Source of the DNA: Clostridia bacterium
GTDB lineage: Bacteria; Bacillota; Clostridia; TANB77; CAG-508
Length of the DNA: 14,305 bases
Direction: 5' to 3'
Assembly: GCA_900752095.1 (NCBI GenBank)
Contig: CAADUD010000129.1
Span: 1-14,305, forward strand
A model generated the notes under the pieces. It did no database searches, was not told the origin of the DNA, and saw nothing but the letters and a program-made list of their open reading frames with translations. Below are positions 6,472-14,067 of the stretch, one piece after another. The position numbers were made by a program, and so were the translations under genes. Position 1 is the stretch's first letter. Each line of letters starts with the position of its first letter.

Positions 6472-7413
6472 ATGAATTCAAAAGAAAAAATTAAAAAAGA
6501 TAAGAAAGTTTCAAATGATAATTTGTTTATTTTTTTGAAAAAAAATGGGCTATTATTGTTACTATTATTTATTAGCATAATAGTTATTTTTATTTTATCA
6601 TTTTACTTAATTACTAATTGGATAGGAAAAAGAAATTTTGAAAAAGAAGCCAAAAAAATCGCAAGCATTAATGAAAATCCCCTTATTTCTATAGAAAAAA
6701 TTTATTGTTATAGTAGCGCTACTGCCACTAACAATGCAGAAAATAAAGCTATGTGGGATTTAAATATTAGCCAATATACAGATATAGCTCTTTTTCCTAA
6801 TATACATGTAAATAATGTCACTTCTGGTGAAAATGAGATTACAATAGAACGTACTCCTAAAAATACTATATCTCAAATTTATATTGATCAAATACAGTTT
6901 GCCAATAGTAGTAATTTTTACACTGATAATAGTAAAAGCATTACCTTAAGCTATCTCCCTTTATCTCAATTTGGAAAATTAAAAGAAGAAGAGCAATCTA
7001 CGGTACAGCAGCAAAATGAAAAAATTTCTTTTCAAATTGTAGAGAATGCTAGTCAAATTGTAAATAGTAATACTATAGTTGACGAACCTACTATTGATCA
7101 ACATCTTACTTTACCTCTTACTTTTCGTTATTTGAACTATCATTGTAAAACAAATGCTTCTGTTACTAATATTGGTACTCCTTTAACTTTTGATGGCAGT
7201 TTATTAAAAAGATCAGGAGTTCCTCTTTCGGATATCAAAAATACAATTACTTTTACCATACATATTATCAATCAACTGCAAGAAGAATATATTTATCATG
7301 TTAATTTAGAAATTCCTTTACAAAGTAAAGATAATACTCAAAGTATTTATGATGGTAGTTATAGCTTTGAAAAAAAGTTAGAAAATAATTATTTTTATTT
7401 AAAAATTCAATAA
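6472..7413 (+). CDS. Hypothetical single-pass membrane protein with a large exported domain
   Basis: I do not recognise this 313-residue protein. Residues 1-25 are strongly basic (KEKIKKDKK) and cytoplasmic. GLLLLLLFISIIVIFILSFYLITNW (26-50) is one clear membrane segment, probably an uncleaved anchor. The remaining roughly 260 residues would lie outside the cell: Asn/Ser/Thr-rich, with alternating hydrophobic residues that suggest beta structure, and two cysteines (in IYCYSS near 79 and NYHCKT near 235). No catalytic motif is visible. The start is an ATG with a modest GGTGAT site 4 bases upstream. It is the only plus-strand gene in the window, diverges from the 6S RNA, converges on the FxLYD-like gene and ends at their shared terminator. 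Codon and base use look like the rest of the window, so there is no sign of recent transfer. Confidence 0.85.
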   Translation: MNSKEKIKKDKKVSNDNLFIFLKKNGLLLLLLFISIIVIFILSFYLITNWIGKRNFEKEAKKIASINENPLISIEKIYCYSSATATNNAENKAMWDLNISQYTDIALFPNIHVNNVTSGENEITIERTPKNTISQIYIDQIQFANSSNFYTDNSKSITLSYLPLSQFGKLKEEEQSTVQQQNEKISFQIVENASQIVNSNTIVDEPTIDQHLTLPLTFRYLNYHCKTNASVTNIGTPLTFDGSLLKRSGVPLSDIKNTITFTIHIINQLQEEYIYHVNLEIPLQSKDNTQSIYDGSYSFEKKLENNYFYLKIQ

Positions 7414-7462
7414 ATTTTTCTTAAATATTTATTTTAAGACTTATATTATATTTAGCCTAATA

Positions 7463-7496
7463 AAAAAACTGAAGATTTTATAATCTTCAGTTTTTT
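7463..7496. terminator. Bidirectional rho-independent terminator
   Basis: A perfect 15-bp inverted repeat, AAAAAACTGAAGATT (7463-7477) and AATCTTCAGTTTTTT (7482-7496), with a TTAT loop. It has a T-run on both strands, so it serves the plus-strand gene ending at 7413 and the minus-strand gene ending at 7521. Confidence 0.92.
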
Positions 7497-7520
7497 CTAT
7501 TTTTTGTAATATTTTACATT

Positions 7521-8015
7521 TTATTGTTTTGCTTCTATTTTATAGTCTTTTGCATTTACAATATCAGCAGTTGCTTGTGCATTAAGTTGGTCTGTTTCGC
7601 CTGGTTGTAAATCTGGAAGTATAGCATTTAGCTCTGCAATTACTTCCCCGTTATCTCCTAATAAAGTTAATTTTACAACTTCTGGCTGAGTAGCTGTAGT
7701 ACCTACATTTTTAACATCTGCTAAGAAAGTACTATTTCCATTTTCGTTGCTGGTAAATTGAACATTACTAATTTCTAATGTTTTATAAGTTTTTACACTT
7801 TGAAGAGCATCACTATTATTTAGTTTTGTTCCACCATTTAATTCTGTAACATATTTTTCTTCGTTTTGTGTGGCAGTATTTGTTGTTGGAGTATTTAAAT
7901 TATTGGAATTATCATTTCCTCCATTACTAAAGCTTTTTACACAAATTACAATAATTAAAATAAGTAGCATAATTCCTACAATTGTAAAAATTATTTTTTT
8001 CTCCTTTGGTGTCAT
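7521..8015 (-). CDS. Membrane-anchored FxLYD-like domain protein
   Basis: A 164-residue protein: a short basic N-terminus (MTPKEKK), one membrane segment IIFTIVGIMLLILIIVICV (8-26), a Ser/Asn/Thr-rich linker (about 28-52), then an exported domain (about 75-164). That domain has the pattern LEISNVQFTSNENGNSTFLADVKNVG, LTLLGDNGEVI, LPDLQPGETDQL and NAKDYKIE. This is the Ig-like FxLYD type of beta-sandwich common in surface proteins of Clostridia. The family call is from memory of the pattern. Function is unknown; adhesion or envelope sensing would be guesses. The start is ATG 8013-8015, with AAAGGAGG 7 bases upstream. The frame is open to 8102, but that extension overlaps the promoter and is rejected. 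The gene is monocistronic, with its own promoter and the shared terminator. Confidence 0.85.
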   Translation of the reverse strand: MTPKEKKIIFTIVGIMLLILIIVICVKSFSNGGNDNSNNLNTPTTNTATQNEEKYVTELNGGTKLNNSDALQSVKTYKTLEISNVQFTSNENGNSTFLADVKNVGTTATQPEVVKLTLLGDNGEVIAELNAILPDLQPGETDQLNAQATADIVNAKDYKIEAKQ

Positions 8016-8060
8016 TTGTTTTCCTCCTTTCCCTTTTTCTTTTTGTAAAATTACATTTAT

Positions 8061-8089
8061 ATTATAACCATGTTTTCTATAAATGTAAA
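8061..8089 (-). promoter_or_regulatory. sigma-A promoter of the FxLYD-like gene
   Basis: On the minus strand TTTACA (8089-8084), exactly 17 bases, perfect TATAAT (8066-8061). It lies about 45 bases before the chosen start codon and supports that start over longer ones. Confidence 0.8.
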
Positions 8090-8166
8090 GTATTAAGTTC
8101 ATTTTTCTTAAAATCTAAGCAAACATTTTTACTTTTGCACTTCTAAATAAATAATTTAATCTAGTT

Positions 8167-9048
8167 CTATTGTTTAGTAACAATTTCTCTTTTTAGATAT
8201 TGTTGTTCTATTTTTCCTATCCCCAACCATTCTCCTGTATTTATTGTTATGTTATAATATCCATCTTTTAACTTTTTAGGTAATTTTACTCCATTCACAA
8301 AAAGAGTATTTTCTTTTTCTTTTAATGTAATCATTGGTAAGTGGTTAAAAAAAGTTTGTATAGAAATTACATGATTTTGCCAAAATAATGGATTGTCTTT
8401 ATTTTCTTCTATTTGTTCTATCGTTACACTTTGTTCTAATTTAAAATTTCCTACTTGCAGGCGAATAAGCTCTTTCATATATCCTACTGTTTCTAATTTT
8501 TCTGCAATATTTTCACACAAAGTTCTAATATAGGTACCTTTAGAACAGTGTACACGAAAAGAAATAATACGTTGTAATTTTTTCACTTCTAATAATTGTA
8601 TATTATAAATTTCAATCTCTCTTTTTGGAATCTCTACTTGTTTATTTTCTCTTGCATATTCATAAAGCTTTTTGCCTTTTATTTTAATGGCAGAATAAAT
8701 AGGAGGTATTTGTATCTGTTTTCCTTGCATAGATTTTAATACTTTTTGTACATTTTCTACTTCTAAATTTTGAAGATTTACTTGCCTTTTCTCTATTATT
8801 CTTCCTTCTCCATCTGCTGTATCTGTTTTTTCTCCCAATTGAATAGTAGCTTCATAAACTTTATCATGGTCTATTAAATATTTAGAAAGCTTTGTTCCTT
8901 GTCCTAATAACAAAGGAAGGACACCTGTTGCCATTGGATCCAATGTTCCAGTATGTCCTACTTTTTCATGAGTTATTTTTTTTATTTTTGCTACTATATC
9001 ATGGGAGGTATATTGTTTTGGTTTATTAACTATTAAAATACCGTCCAT
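8167..9048 (-). CDS. truB: tRNA pseudouridine(55) synthase TruB
   Basis: TruB converts U55 of tRNA to pseudouridine in the T-loop and also acts as a tRNA folding chaperone. The protein is 293 residues (Bacillus about 309). It begins MDGILIVNKPKQYTSHDIV; the catalytic aspartate is D37 in GHTGTLDPMATGVLPLLLG. Further family motifs are YEATIQLGEKTDTADGEG, IPPIYSAIKIKGKKLYEYAR and RVHCSKGTYIRTLCENI. The C-terminus is a shorter PUA-like region. The ATG has AAAGGA 5 bases upstream. It follows nrnA by 44 bases, as in many Firmicutes. ribF, the common next gene, is not here; a gene with its own promoter follows. I see only a weak hairpin after truB (GCAAA/TTTGC near 8118-8138), not a convincing terminator. 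Confidence 0.97.
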   Translation of the reverse strand: MDGILIVNKPKQYTSHDIVAKIKKITHEKVGHTGTLDPMATGVLPLLLGQGTKLSKYLIDHDKVYEATIQLGEKTDTADGEGRIIEKRQVNLQNLEVENVQKVLKSMQGKQIQIPPIYSAIKIKGKKLYEYARENKQVEIPKREIEIYNIQLLEVKKLQRIISFRVHCSKGTYIRTLCENIAEKLETVGYMKELIRLQVGNFKLEQSVTIEQIEENKDNPLFWQNHVISIQTFFNHLPMITLKEKENTLFVNGVKLPKKLKDGYYNITINTGEWLGIGKIEQQYLKREIVTKQ

Positions 9049-9092
9049 TTGTATCCTTTCCTATAGAATCATTCTAATTTGTATCATTTTCC

Positions 9093-10040
9093 TTATAATA
9101 ATCTAATAACTTCTTTTAAAATTTTCTCTTTTGCTTGTTCTAGTGTGCCTTGAATAGTACATCCTGCAGCTCTTGGATGACCTCCTCCTCCAAATACTAC
9201 ACAAGCATCAGATACGTTTACATAGTCGTTGGAACGCAAAGAAATCTTACATCCTTTATCTGTTTGACGTATAAAAATGGATACTTCTACTTTTTCTACA
9301 TCTCTTCCTATTTCTACTATTCCTTCATGATCTCCATTTTCTGCATGTACTGCTTCTTCATCTTCTTTTGTTATATAGGTATAAGCAATTTTTCCGTCTT
9401 CTAAAAATTCTATTCTATCATTAGCTATACGGTGTAATTCAAAATTTGGTTTTGTCTTTATTTGTAAAACCTGTCTATATACTTTAGATACATTTACCCC
9501 TTTATTTAAAAGCCATGCTACAAATTCAAAAGTTTCTGCTGTTACTCCTTGATATTTAAAACCGCCTGTATCTGTAATGATTCCTGCTAAAATGCACGTT
9601 CCTATATCTTTAGTAATTTCAATACCAAAATATTCTAAAATAACTAATAGTATTTGTGCACAAGCTGGTGCATCTGGATTAACGTAGTTATAGTCTCCAA
9701 ACATAGTATTGGTACTATGATGGTCTATACAAATTTTTGTTTTTGCATTTTCAAAATAACTTGCAAACCCATTTAACATTTTTACAGTAGCACAGTCTAA
9801 AGATATTGCTAAATCATAATGTTCAATATTACTTTGTGTTTTTAAATTTTCTATTCCCGGTAAACAATTAAATACTTTTGAATGTTCTGGAATAATGATA
9901 TCTGGATTTTTACCATATGCTTTTAAAGCATGGTACATTGCTAAGCCACTTCCCATTGCATCTCCATCTGGATTTTCATGTGTTAAAATTACAATGGTTT
10001 CTGCTTGATTAATTTTTTCAATAATATCATCTAAAGTCAT
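9093..10040 (-). CDS. nrnA: DHH-family nanoRNase / 3',5'-bisphosphate nucleotidase NrnA
   Basis: NrnA degrades 2-5 nt RNA fragments and dephosphorylates pAp, using manganese in the cytoplasm. The protein is 315 residues, matching Bacillus NrnA (about 313). Metal-binding motifs are HENPDGDAMGS (21-31), SLDCA (80-84), IDHHSTN (the DHH motif, about 105-111) and GIITDTGGF (153-161). The DHHA1 domain ends with GGGGHPRAAG (about 284-293), which binds the nucleic acid substrate. The start is ATG 10038-10040 with AAGGGG 7 bases upstream. The frame stays open to a TTG at 10094, but that codon lies in the -35 of the promoter described separately. The order rbfA-nrnA-truB is the classical Firmicutes arrangement, so its role fits general RNA turnover linked to translation genes. 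Confidence 0.95.
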   Translation of the reverse strand: MTLDDIIEKINQAETIVILTHENPDGDAMGSGLAMYHALKAYGKNPDIIIPEHSKVFNCLPGIENLKTQSNIEHYDLAISLDCATVKMLNGFASYFENAKTKICIDHHSTNTMFGDYNYVNPDAPACAQILLVILEYFGIEITKDIGTCILAGIITDTGGFKYQGVTAETFEFVAWLLNKGVNVSKVYRQVLQIKTKPNFELHRIANDRIEFLEDGKIAYTYITKEDEEAVHAENGDHEGIVEIGRDVEKVEVSIFIRQTDKGCKISLRSNDYVNVSDACVVFGGGGHPRAAGCTIQGTLEQAKEKILKEVIRLL

Positions 10041-10065
10041 AATATACCCCTTAACTTTTTCTATT

Positions 10066-10094
10066 ATTTTACTAAACTTCTTTTTTGTTTTCAA
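10066..10094 (-). promoter_or_regulatory. sigma-A promoter of nrnA-truB
   Basis: On the minus strand TTGAAA (10094-10089), exactly 17 bases, TAAAAT (10071-10066): 5 of 6 matches in each hexamer. It would start transcription near 10058, giving nrnA a leader of about 18 bases. It lies in the 94-base gap after rbfA. Confidence 0.65.
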
Positions 10095-10134
10095 GTATTT
10101 TAGTTGGTTTAATTAATAATTCATTTATAAATTA

Positions 10135-10491
10135 CTAATCTTCTTTCTTCTTCAAATCTTTTAAAATACTATCTATTCTAGCTCCATATTCTAAAGAATC
10201 ATCCAACTCAAAAACAAGCTCTGGTGTAATTCTTAAATTAACATTTTTAGCAATCTGACTACGAATAAAACCAGAAGATTCTTTTAGCCCTTCCATTGTT
10301 TTACCTATACTTTTAGAATTTAAAATACTAACATAAATTTTAGCATACTTAAAATCTGGTGTAATCTTAACTTTGGTTACACTAATTAACCCTGTAACTT
10401 TTGAATTTTTAAGCTCAAAAGTAAACACACGGCTAATCTCTTTTTTTAATTCTTCATTAACACGATTTAATCTAGTCTCATTCTTTGCCAT
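10135..10491 (-). CDS. rbfA: Ribosome-binding factor A
   Basis: RbfA binds the 30S subunit during late assembly and helps mature the 16S rRNA 5' end; it is needed most in the cold. The protein is 118 residues, normal size. It starts MAKNETRLNRVNEELKKEISRVF, and its single KH-like domain includes VTGLISVTKVKITPDFKYAKIYVSIL, SGFIRSQIAKNVNLRITPELVFELDDSLEYGARIDSIL, an almost textbook family sequence. The start is ATG 10489-10491 with AAAGGAAG 8 bases upstream. A TTG two codons earlier is too close to that site. It is separated from infB by 258 bases, unusually far for this operon, and may have its own weak promoter at 10579-10608. Confidence 0.97.
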   Translation of the reverse strand: MAKNETRLNRVNEELKKEISRVFTFELKNSKVTGLISVTKVKITPDFKYAKIYVSILNSKSIGKTMEGLKESSGFIRSQIAKNVNLRITPELVFELDDSLEYGARIDSILKDLKKKED

Positions 10492-10578
10492 TTGCAAATC
10501 TTCCTTTCTTTTTTAGGACCAAAAGTAACAGCTACAATTGTCTAATTTAATAAAATTATATATCTCATAAAAAGTTGT

Positions 10579-10608
10579 ATTATATTGTTTCGTAGTGAGT
10601 TAAAGCAA
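10579..10608 (-). promoter_or_regulatory. Weak candidate promoter of rbfA
   Basis: On the minus strand TTGCTT (10608-10603), 18 bases, perfect TATAAT (10584-10579). The -35 matches only 3 of 6. It would give rbfA a leader of about 80 bases. A second TATAAT (near 10562-10557) has no good -35. Confidence 0.3.
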
Positions 10609-10748
10609 ACGCCAACAGGTTAAAACCGTTTTTTAAACTATTAGATTACTAAATTACGGCTTCTTACGCAGTTGGGACGAGCAAAAAATAATATAATGCC
10701 AACTTTTCTAAAAATATTAGCGAACAATTTATGCCCGGCCCCTTTCAC
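10591..10748 (-). other. Unassigned structured-looking spacer between infB and rbfA
   Basis: The 258-base gap after the infB stop contains about 150 bases with roughly 35% G+C (53 of 150 counted at 10591-10740), against nearly pure A/T in ordinary spacers here. On the minus strand it begins GGGGCCGGGCAT directly after infB. I can draw several short helices: GTTGG (10694-10690 region) with CCAAC about 23 bases on, CTAA/TTAG around a TATTT loop, and AAGCCGT with ACGGTTT enclosing TTAG/CTAA. I find no reading frame with a ribosome site, and I could not match it to any RNA family I know (6S, SRP, tmRNA, RNase P, T-box or common riboswitches). It may be a structured leader of rbfA, an RNA released from the operon, or a decayed sequence. 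Strand and ends are uncertain. Confidence 0.4.
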
Positions 10749-10749
10749 T

Positions 10750-13749
10750 CTATCTCTTGACCTCTTCCATAATATAAAATTCTAAGTTATCATCTTCTTT
10801 TACATCGTTATAACCTTCAATTTGTAAACCACATTCAAAGCCTTTAGATACTTCTTTTACGTCATCTTTAAAACGCTTTAAAGAAATTAATTTTCCATCA
10901 TGAATAACCACATTTTCACGAATAACACGTACTCCCGCATTTCTTTCAATTTTTCCATCTGTTACAAATGCTCCTGCAATTGTTCCAACACCAGATACTT
11001 TAAAAGTTTGTCTTACAATGGCATTACCAATTACTTTTTCTTCATAAATTGGATCAAGCATACCTTTCATAGCAGCTTCTATATCTTCAATTGCTTGATA
11101 AATAACAGAATATTGTTTTATTTCTACATTTTCTTTTTCTGCCATATCTTTTGCTGTATTTACTGGTCTTACATTAAATGCAATAATAATACATTTACCA
11201 GCTTTTGCTAATTGTACGTCAGATTCAGTAACTGCTCCTGCCACAGCATGAATAACTTTCACTTTTACTTCGTCATTAGATAATTTTTCTAATGATTGTT
11301 TTAATGCTTGTGCGGTTCCTTGTACATCTGCCTTTACAATAATATTTAATTGTTTTAAGTTTTCATTTTCCATTTTTTCAAACAGATTGCTTAAGGTTAC
11401 TTTATTAGTTTCCGCCAATGTTTGTTCTCTTTCTTGACGTTTTCTCCTTTCTATTAAATGTTTTGCCATTTTTTCGTCTTTTACTTCATAGAAAGTATCT
11501 CCTGCTTCTGGAACTTCTGTTAATCCCATAATTTCTACAGGTGTAGATGGACCAGCTTTCTTTACTTTTTGACCTTTATCATTTTTCATAGCACGAATTC
11601 TACCAATAGATTTACCAACTACAATGGTATCTCCTTCGTCTAAGGTTCCTCTTTGTACAAGCATAGAAGCAATAGGTCCTTTGGTTTTATCTAACCTTGC
11701 TTCAATAACAGTACCTTTGGCCTGTTTATGAGGATTTGCTTTTAATTCTTTCATGTCTGCTACCAATAATACCATCTCTAATAAGTTATCAATATTAATT
11801 TTTTTCTTGGCAGAAATCGGAACATAAATGGTATCTCCTCCCCATTCTTCTGGGACTAATTCATATTCCATTAATTCTTGTTTTATTTTTTCTACATTAG
11901 CACCTGGCAAATCAATTTTGTTTACTGCTACAATAATAGGAATATCTGCTGCTTTTGCATGATTAATAGCCTCTATTGTTTGTGGCATTACACCATCATC
12001 TGCTGCTATAATTAGAATAGCGATATCTGTAATTTGAGCTCCTCTAGCACGCATTGCTGTAAATGCTTCATGTCCTGGAGTGTCTAAGAAGGTAATTTCT
12101 CTTCCATTAATATTTACCTTATATGCACCAATATGTTGAGTAATTCCTCCTGCTTCTCCTTCTATTACGTTAGTACTACGAATTGCATCTAAAAGTGATG
12201 TTTTTCCATGATCTACGTGACCCATAACAACAACTACTGGTGGTCTTGGTTCCAATTCGTCTGCAGTATCTTCTGTTTCATCAAATAAAATATCTTCTTC
12301 TTTTACTTCTTCTTTTTTATTTGCTGTAATTCCAAATTCCTGCGCTACTAAAAAAGCAGTATCAAAGTCCACAGTATTATTAATAGTTGCCATAACTCCT
12401 AAGTTAAATAATTTTTTAATGACTTCTCCGCTTGTTTTTTTCATTTCAGCTGCTAAATCTTTTACCGTAATAGTTGAAGGAATTGTAATCTCTTTTAATT
12501 CAAAGATTTTTTGTTTATTTCTTTCTTCTTCTTTTTGAGGTTTACGCTTATTCTTTTTACCTCTAGCAGTTGTTAAGTCATAGTAGTCTAGTATTTCTCC
12601 ATCTTGTTCATTAAACATATGGGAAAGTTTATCTACTTGTTTTAAGTCTTTTAATTTTCCTTCATTAAATTCTTCATGGAAACGGTCACTTTTTTTAACT
12701 TTTGTTCCTTTTTTAGCTTTATTGTCTTCATAACGATTTGCTTTTTCTTTATCAATCGCCCTTGTACTAATATCTCTTTTGTCTTCTTTTTCTACAATTT
12801 CTGTAGCCATAATATCTTTAATGTTACGGTCAATTCCGCGACTATCTAATGGTTTTCCATTATTGTTTCTAACAAATGGTTTTTGATTATTACGAAAATG
12901 ATTATCTCCCCCACGATTACCATATCGATTTTGTCCATCACCTTGTCTATTACCAAAGTGATTATCTGCATTACGATTGCTATATCGATTTTGGTTATAC
13001 TCTCCTTGTTGTTTATTTCCATAGCCATTTGGGTTATTATCATTTTTTCTATTTGCGTATCGATTTTGATTGTTTTCTCCATTACGATTGCCAAAATGAT
13101 TATCTCCTGTATGGTTACCATAACGGTTTCGGTATGGTTTATTTTCTGGAGATGAAGTTGGTGAAATGGTATTTTCTTTTGGACTATTAGTTAACTTTTG
13201 TTGTTGAACTTCAGAAGAAGATACTACATTTGTTTCTTCTTCCTTCTTAGTAGGTTCTTCTAACTTTGTAGTTTCTTTTATTGGTTCTTCTACTTTAGAT
13301 TCTTCTTTTTGTGCTACCTCTATTTTTTCTTCCTTTTGATTAGGTGTACTAGATTTAATGCCAAATAATTCATTTACCGTCATTGGCTTCACTGGTTGTT
13401 TTCTATACACAATATTAAAGTCTTGACTTTTCTTTCTTTCCACAAAACCAACATCTTTTCTTGTTTCTTTTTCCTCTTTTTTGGTTTCTTTTTCTTCGTC
13501 TGCTAGAATAACCTCACGTCTAATAATGACCGGGGTGTTTTCTTTTTTGTTTGTTTTTGCACCATTTTCTTTTTTGGCAGTTTCTTCTTTTTTATTTTTA
13601 AAAGCATTTTTTAATTTATTTGCAATTTCTTCTTCTACTGCACTTAAATGGCTCGTTACTTGTATTCCTAATTCATTTGCTTTTGCAATTACTTCCTTAC
13701 TATTTACTCCTAATTCTTTTGCAATTTCATGTATTTTAATCTTACCCAA
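10750..13749 (-). CDS. infB: Translation initiation factor IF-2
   Basis: IF-2 is the GTPase that places initiator fMet-tRNA on the 30S subunit and joins the subunits. The protein is 999 residues, longer than the Bacillus form (about 716) because of a large linker. IF2_N domains are at 1-50 (GKIKIHEIAKELGVNSKEVI) and about 424-475. A charged Lys/Glu linker spans 51-200, an Asn/Gly/Arg repeat block 207-293. The G domain carries GHVDHGKTS (510-518), GGITQH (534-539), DTPGH (556-560), NKID (610-613) and SAK (646-648). Domains II, III and C-terminal IV follow, ending in the fMet-tRNA-binding barrel. The start is TTG at 13747-13749, with GGGGGTG 6 bases upstream, and it overlaps the end of ylxQ by 8 bases, which implies translational coupling. 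Confidence 0.97.
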   Translation of the reverse strand: MGKIKIHEIAKELGVNSKEVIAKANELGIQVTSHLSAVEEEIANKLKNAFKNKKEETAKKENGAKTNKKENTPVIIRREVILADEEKETKKEEKETRKDVGFVERKKSQDFNIVYRKQPVKPMTVNELFGIKSSTPNQKEEKIEVAQKEESKVEEPIKETTKLEEPTKKEEETNVVSSSEVQQQKLTNSPKENTISPTSSPENKPYRNRYGNHTGDNHFGNRNGENNQNRYANRKNDNNPNGYGNKQQGEYNQNRYSNRNADNHFGNRQGDGQNRYGNRGGDNHFRNNQKPFVRNNNGKPLDSRGIDRNIKDIMATEIVEKEDKRDISTRAIDKEKANRYEDNKAKKGTKVKKSDRFHEEFNEGKLKDLKQVDKLSHMFNEQDGEILDYYDLTTARGKKNKRKPQKEEERNKQKIFELKEITIPSTITVKDLAAEMKKTSGEVIKKLFNLGVMATINNTVDFDTAFLVAQEFGITANKKEEVKEEDILFDETEDTADELEPRPPVVVVMGHVDHGKTSLLDAIRSTNVIEGEAGGITQHIGAYKVNINGREITFLDTPGHEAFTAMRARGAQITDIAILIIAADDGVMPQTIEAINHAKAADIPIIVAVNKIDLPGANVEKIKQELMEYELVPEEWGGDTIYVPISAKKKINIDNLLEMVLLVADMKELKANPHKQAKGTVIEARLDKTKGPIASMLVQRGTLDEGDTIVVGKSIGRIRAMKNDKGQKVKKAGPSTPVEIMGLTEVPEAGDTFYEVKDEKMAKHLIERRKRQEREQTLAETNKVTLSNLFEKMENENLKQLNIIVKADVQGTAQALKQSLEKLSNDEVKVKVIHAVAGAVTESDVQLAKAGKCIIIAFNVRPVNTAKDMAEKENVEIKQYSVIYQAIEDIEAAMKGMLDPIYEEKVIGNAIVRQTFKVSGVGTIAGAFVTDGKIERNAGVRVIRENVVIHDGKLISLKRFKDDVKEVSKGFECGLQIEGYNDVKEDDNLEFYIMEEVKR
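12871..13131 (-). repeat. Imperfect in-frame tandem repeats in infB (Asn/Gly/Arg-rich linker)
   Basis: Four units of about 20-25 codons encode variants of QNRYxNRxxDNHFGNRxG, for example RNRYGNHTGDNHFGNR, QNRYSNRNADNHFGNR and QNRYGNRGGDNHFRNN, with one more diverged unit (QNRYANRKNDNNPNGYGN). The DNA repeats are recognisable but mutated. The composition leaves several other frames open by chance, none of which has the marks of a gene. Confidence 0.85.
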
Positions 13750-14065
13750 TCATTTCACCCCCACTAATTATTTTTTTAATTGCTTGTGCAAATCCTTTTT
13801 CTTTTACACCTATTACTACTTTATTTTGTTTTCCAACTGCTTTACTTAATTCTTCCATTGACAAAATATCTATCACCATAATAGAAAACTCTTTTCCCTT
13901 TTTATAAAATAAATTTTTGGTTCTTTCTGAAGCATCTTTGGCAAGCAGAATTAGATAAATTTCCTTCTTTTTAATTGTTTCCAAGCACGCATCTGTACCT
14001 GTTACAACTTTTCCTGCTTTCATAGCAAGCCCCAATAAACCATATACTTTTTGATAATTAACCAA
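13742..14065 (-). CDS. ylxQ: L7Ae-family RNA-binding protein YlxQ
   Basis: A small ribosomal-protein-like factor of the L7Ae/L30e fold, predicted to bind kink-turn RNA; its cellular job is not settled. The protein is 107 residues, normal size. Family features are YGLLGLAMKAGKVVTGTDACLETI (8-31), the hydrophobic strand IYLILLAKDASERT (about 36-49) and VVIGVKEKGFAQAI near the end. The start is TTG at 14063-14065, with AAGGGGTG 5 bases upstream. It lies 2 bases after the ylxR stop, and no in-frame ATG could replace it without deleting the first helix. Its 3' end overlaps infB by 8 bases. The order ylxR-ylxQ-infB is the conserved nusA operon. Confidence 0.94.
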   Translation of the reverse strand: MVNYQKVYGLLGLAMKAGKVVTGTDACLETIKKKEIYLILLAKDASERTKNLFYKKGKEFSIMVIDILSMEELSKAVGKQNKVVIGVKEKGFAQAIKKIISGGEMIG

Positions 14066-14067
14066 TC

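Noticed and set aside
8016..8102. N-terminal extension of the FxLYD-like gene
   Set aside because: It overlaps a strong promoter (8061-8089), while the ATG at 8015 has a near-perfect AAAGGAGG site.
8105..8150. Terminator after truB
   Set aside because: The only candidate is a 5-bp stem with a 10-base loop and a broken T-run, too weak to call.
10041..10094. N-terminal extension of nrnA to a TTG
   Set aside because: The TTG lies in the -35 of a good promoter, has no ribosome site, and NrnA proteins start at MTLDDII-like sequence.
10617..10666. Group II intron domain V resemblance (AAGCCGT...ACGGTTT)
   Set aside because: The outer stem looks similar, but the required inner helix, bulge and 34-base length are missing, and no reverse transcriptase is nearby.
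12871..13131. Regular repeats that might suggest a CRISPR array
   Set aside because: Units are imperfect, in frame with a protein, and there are no unique spacers between constant repeats.
12846..13190. Several overlapping open frames on both strands opposite or within infB
   Set aside because: They arise from the low-complexity repeat of infB. Their translations are repetitive Ile/Tyr/His-rich strings with no ribosome sites, whereas the infB frame gives a full IF2.
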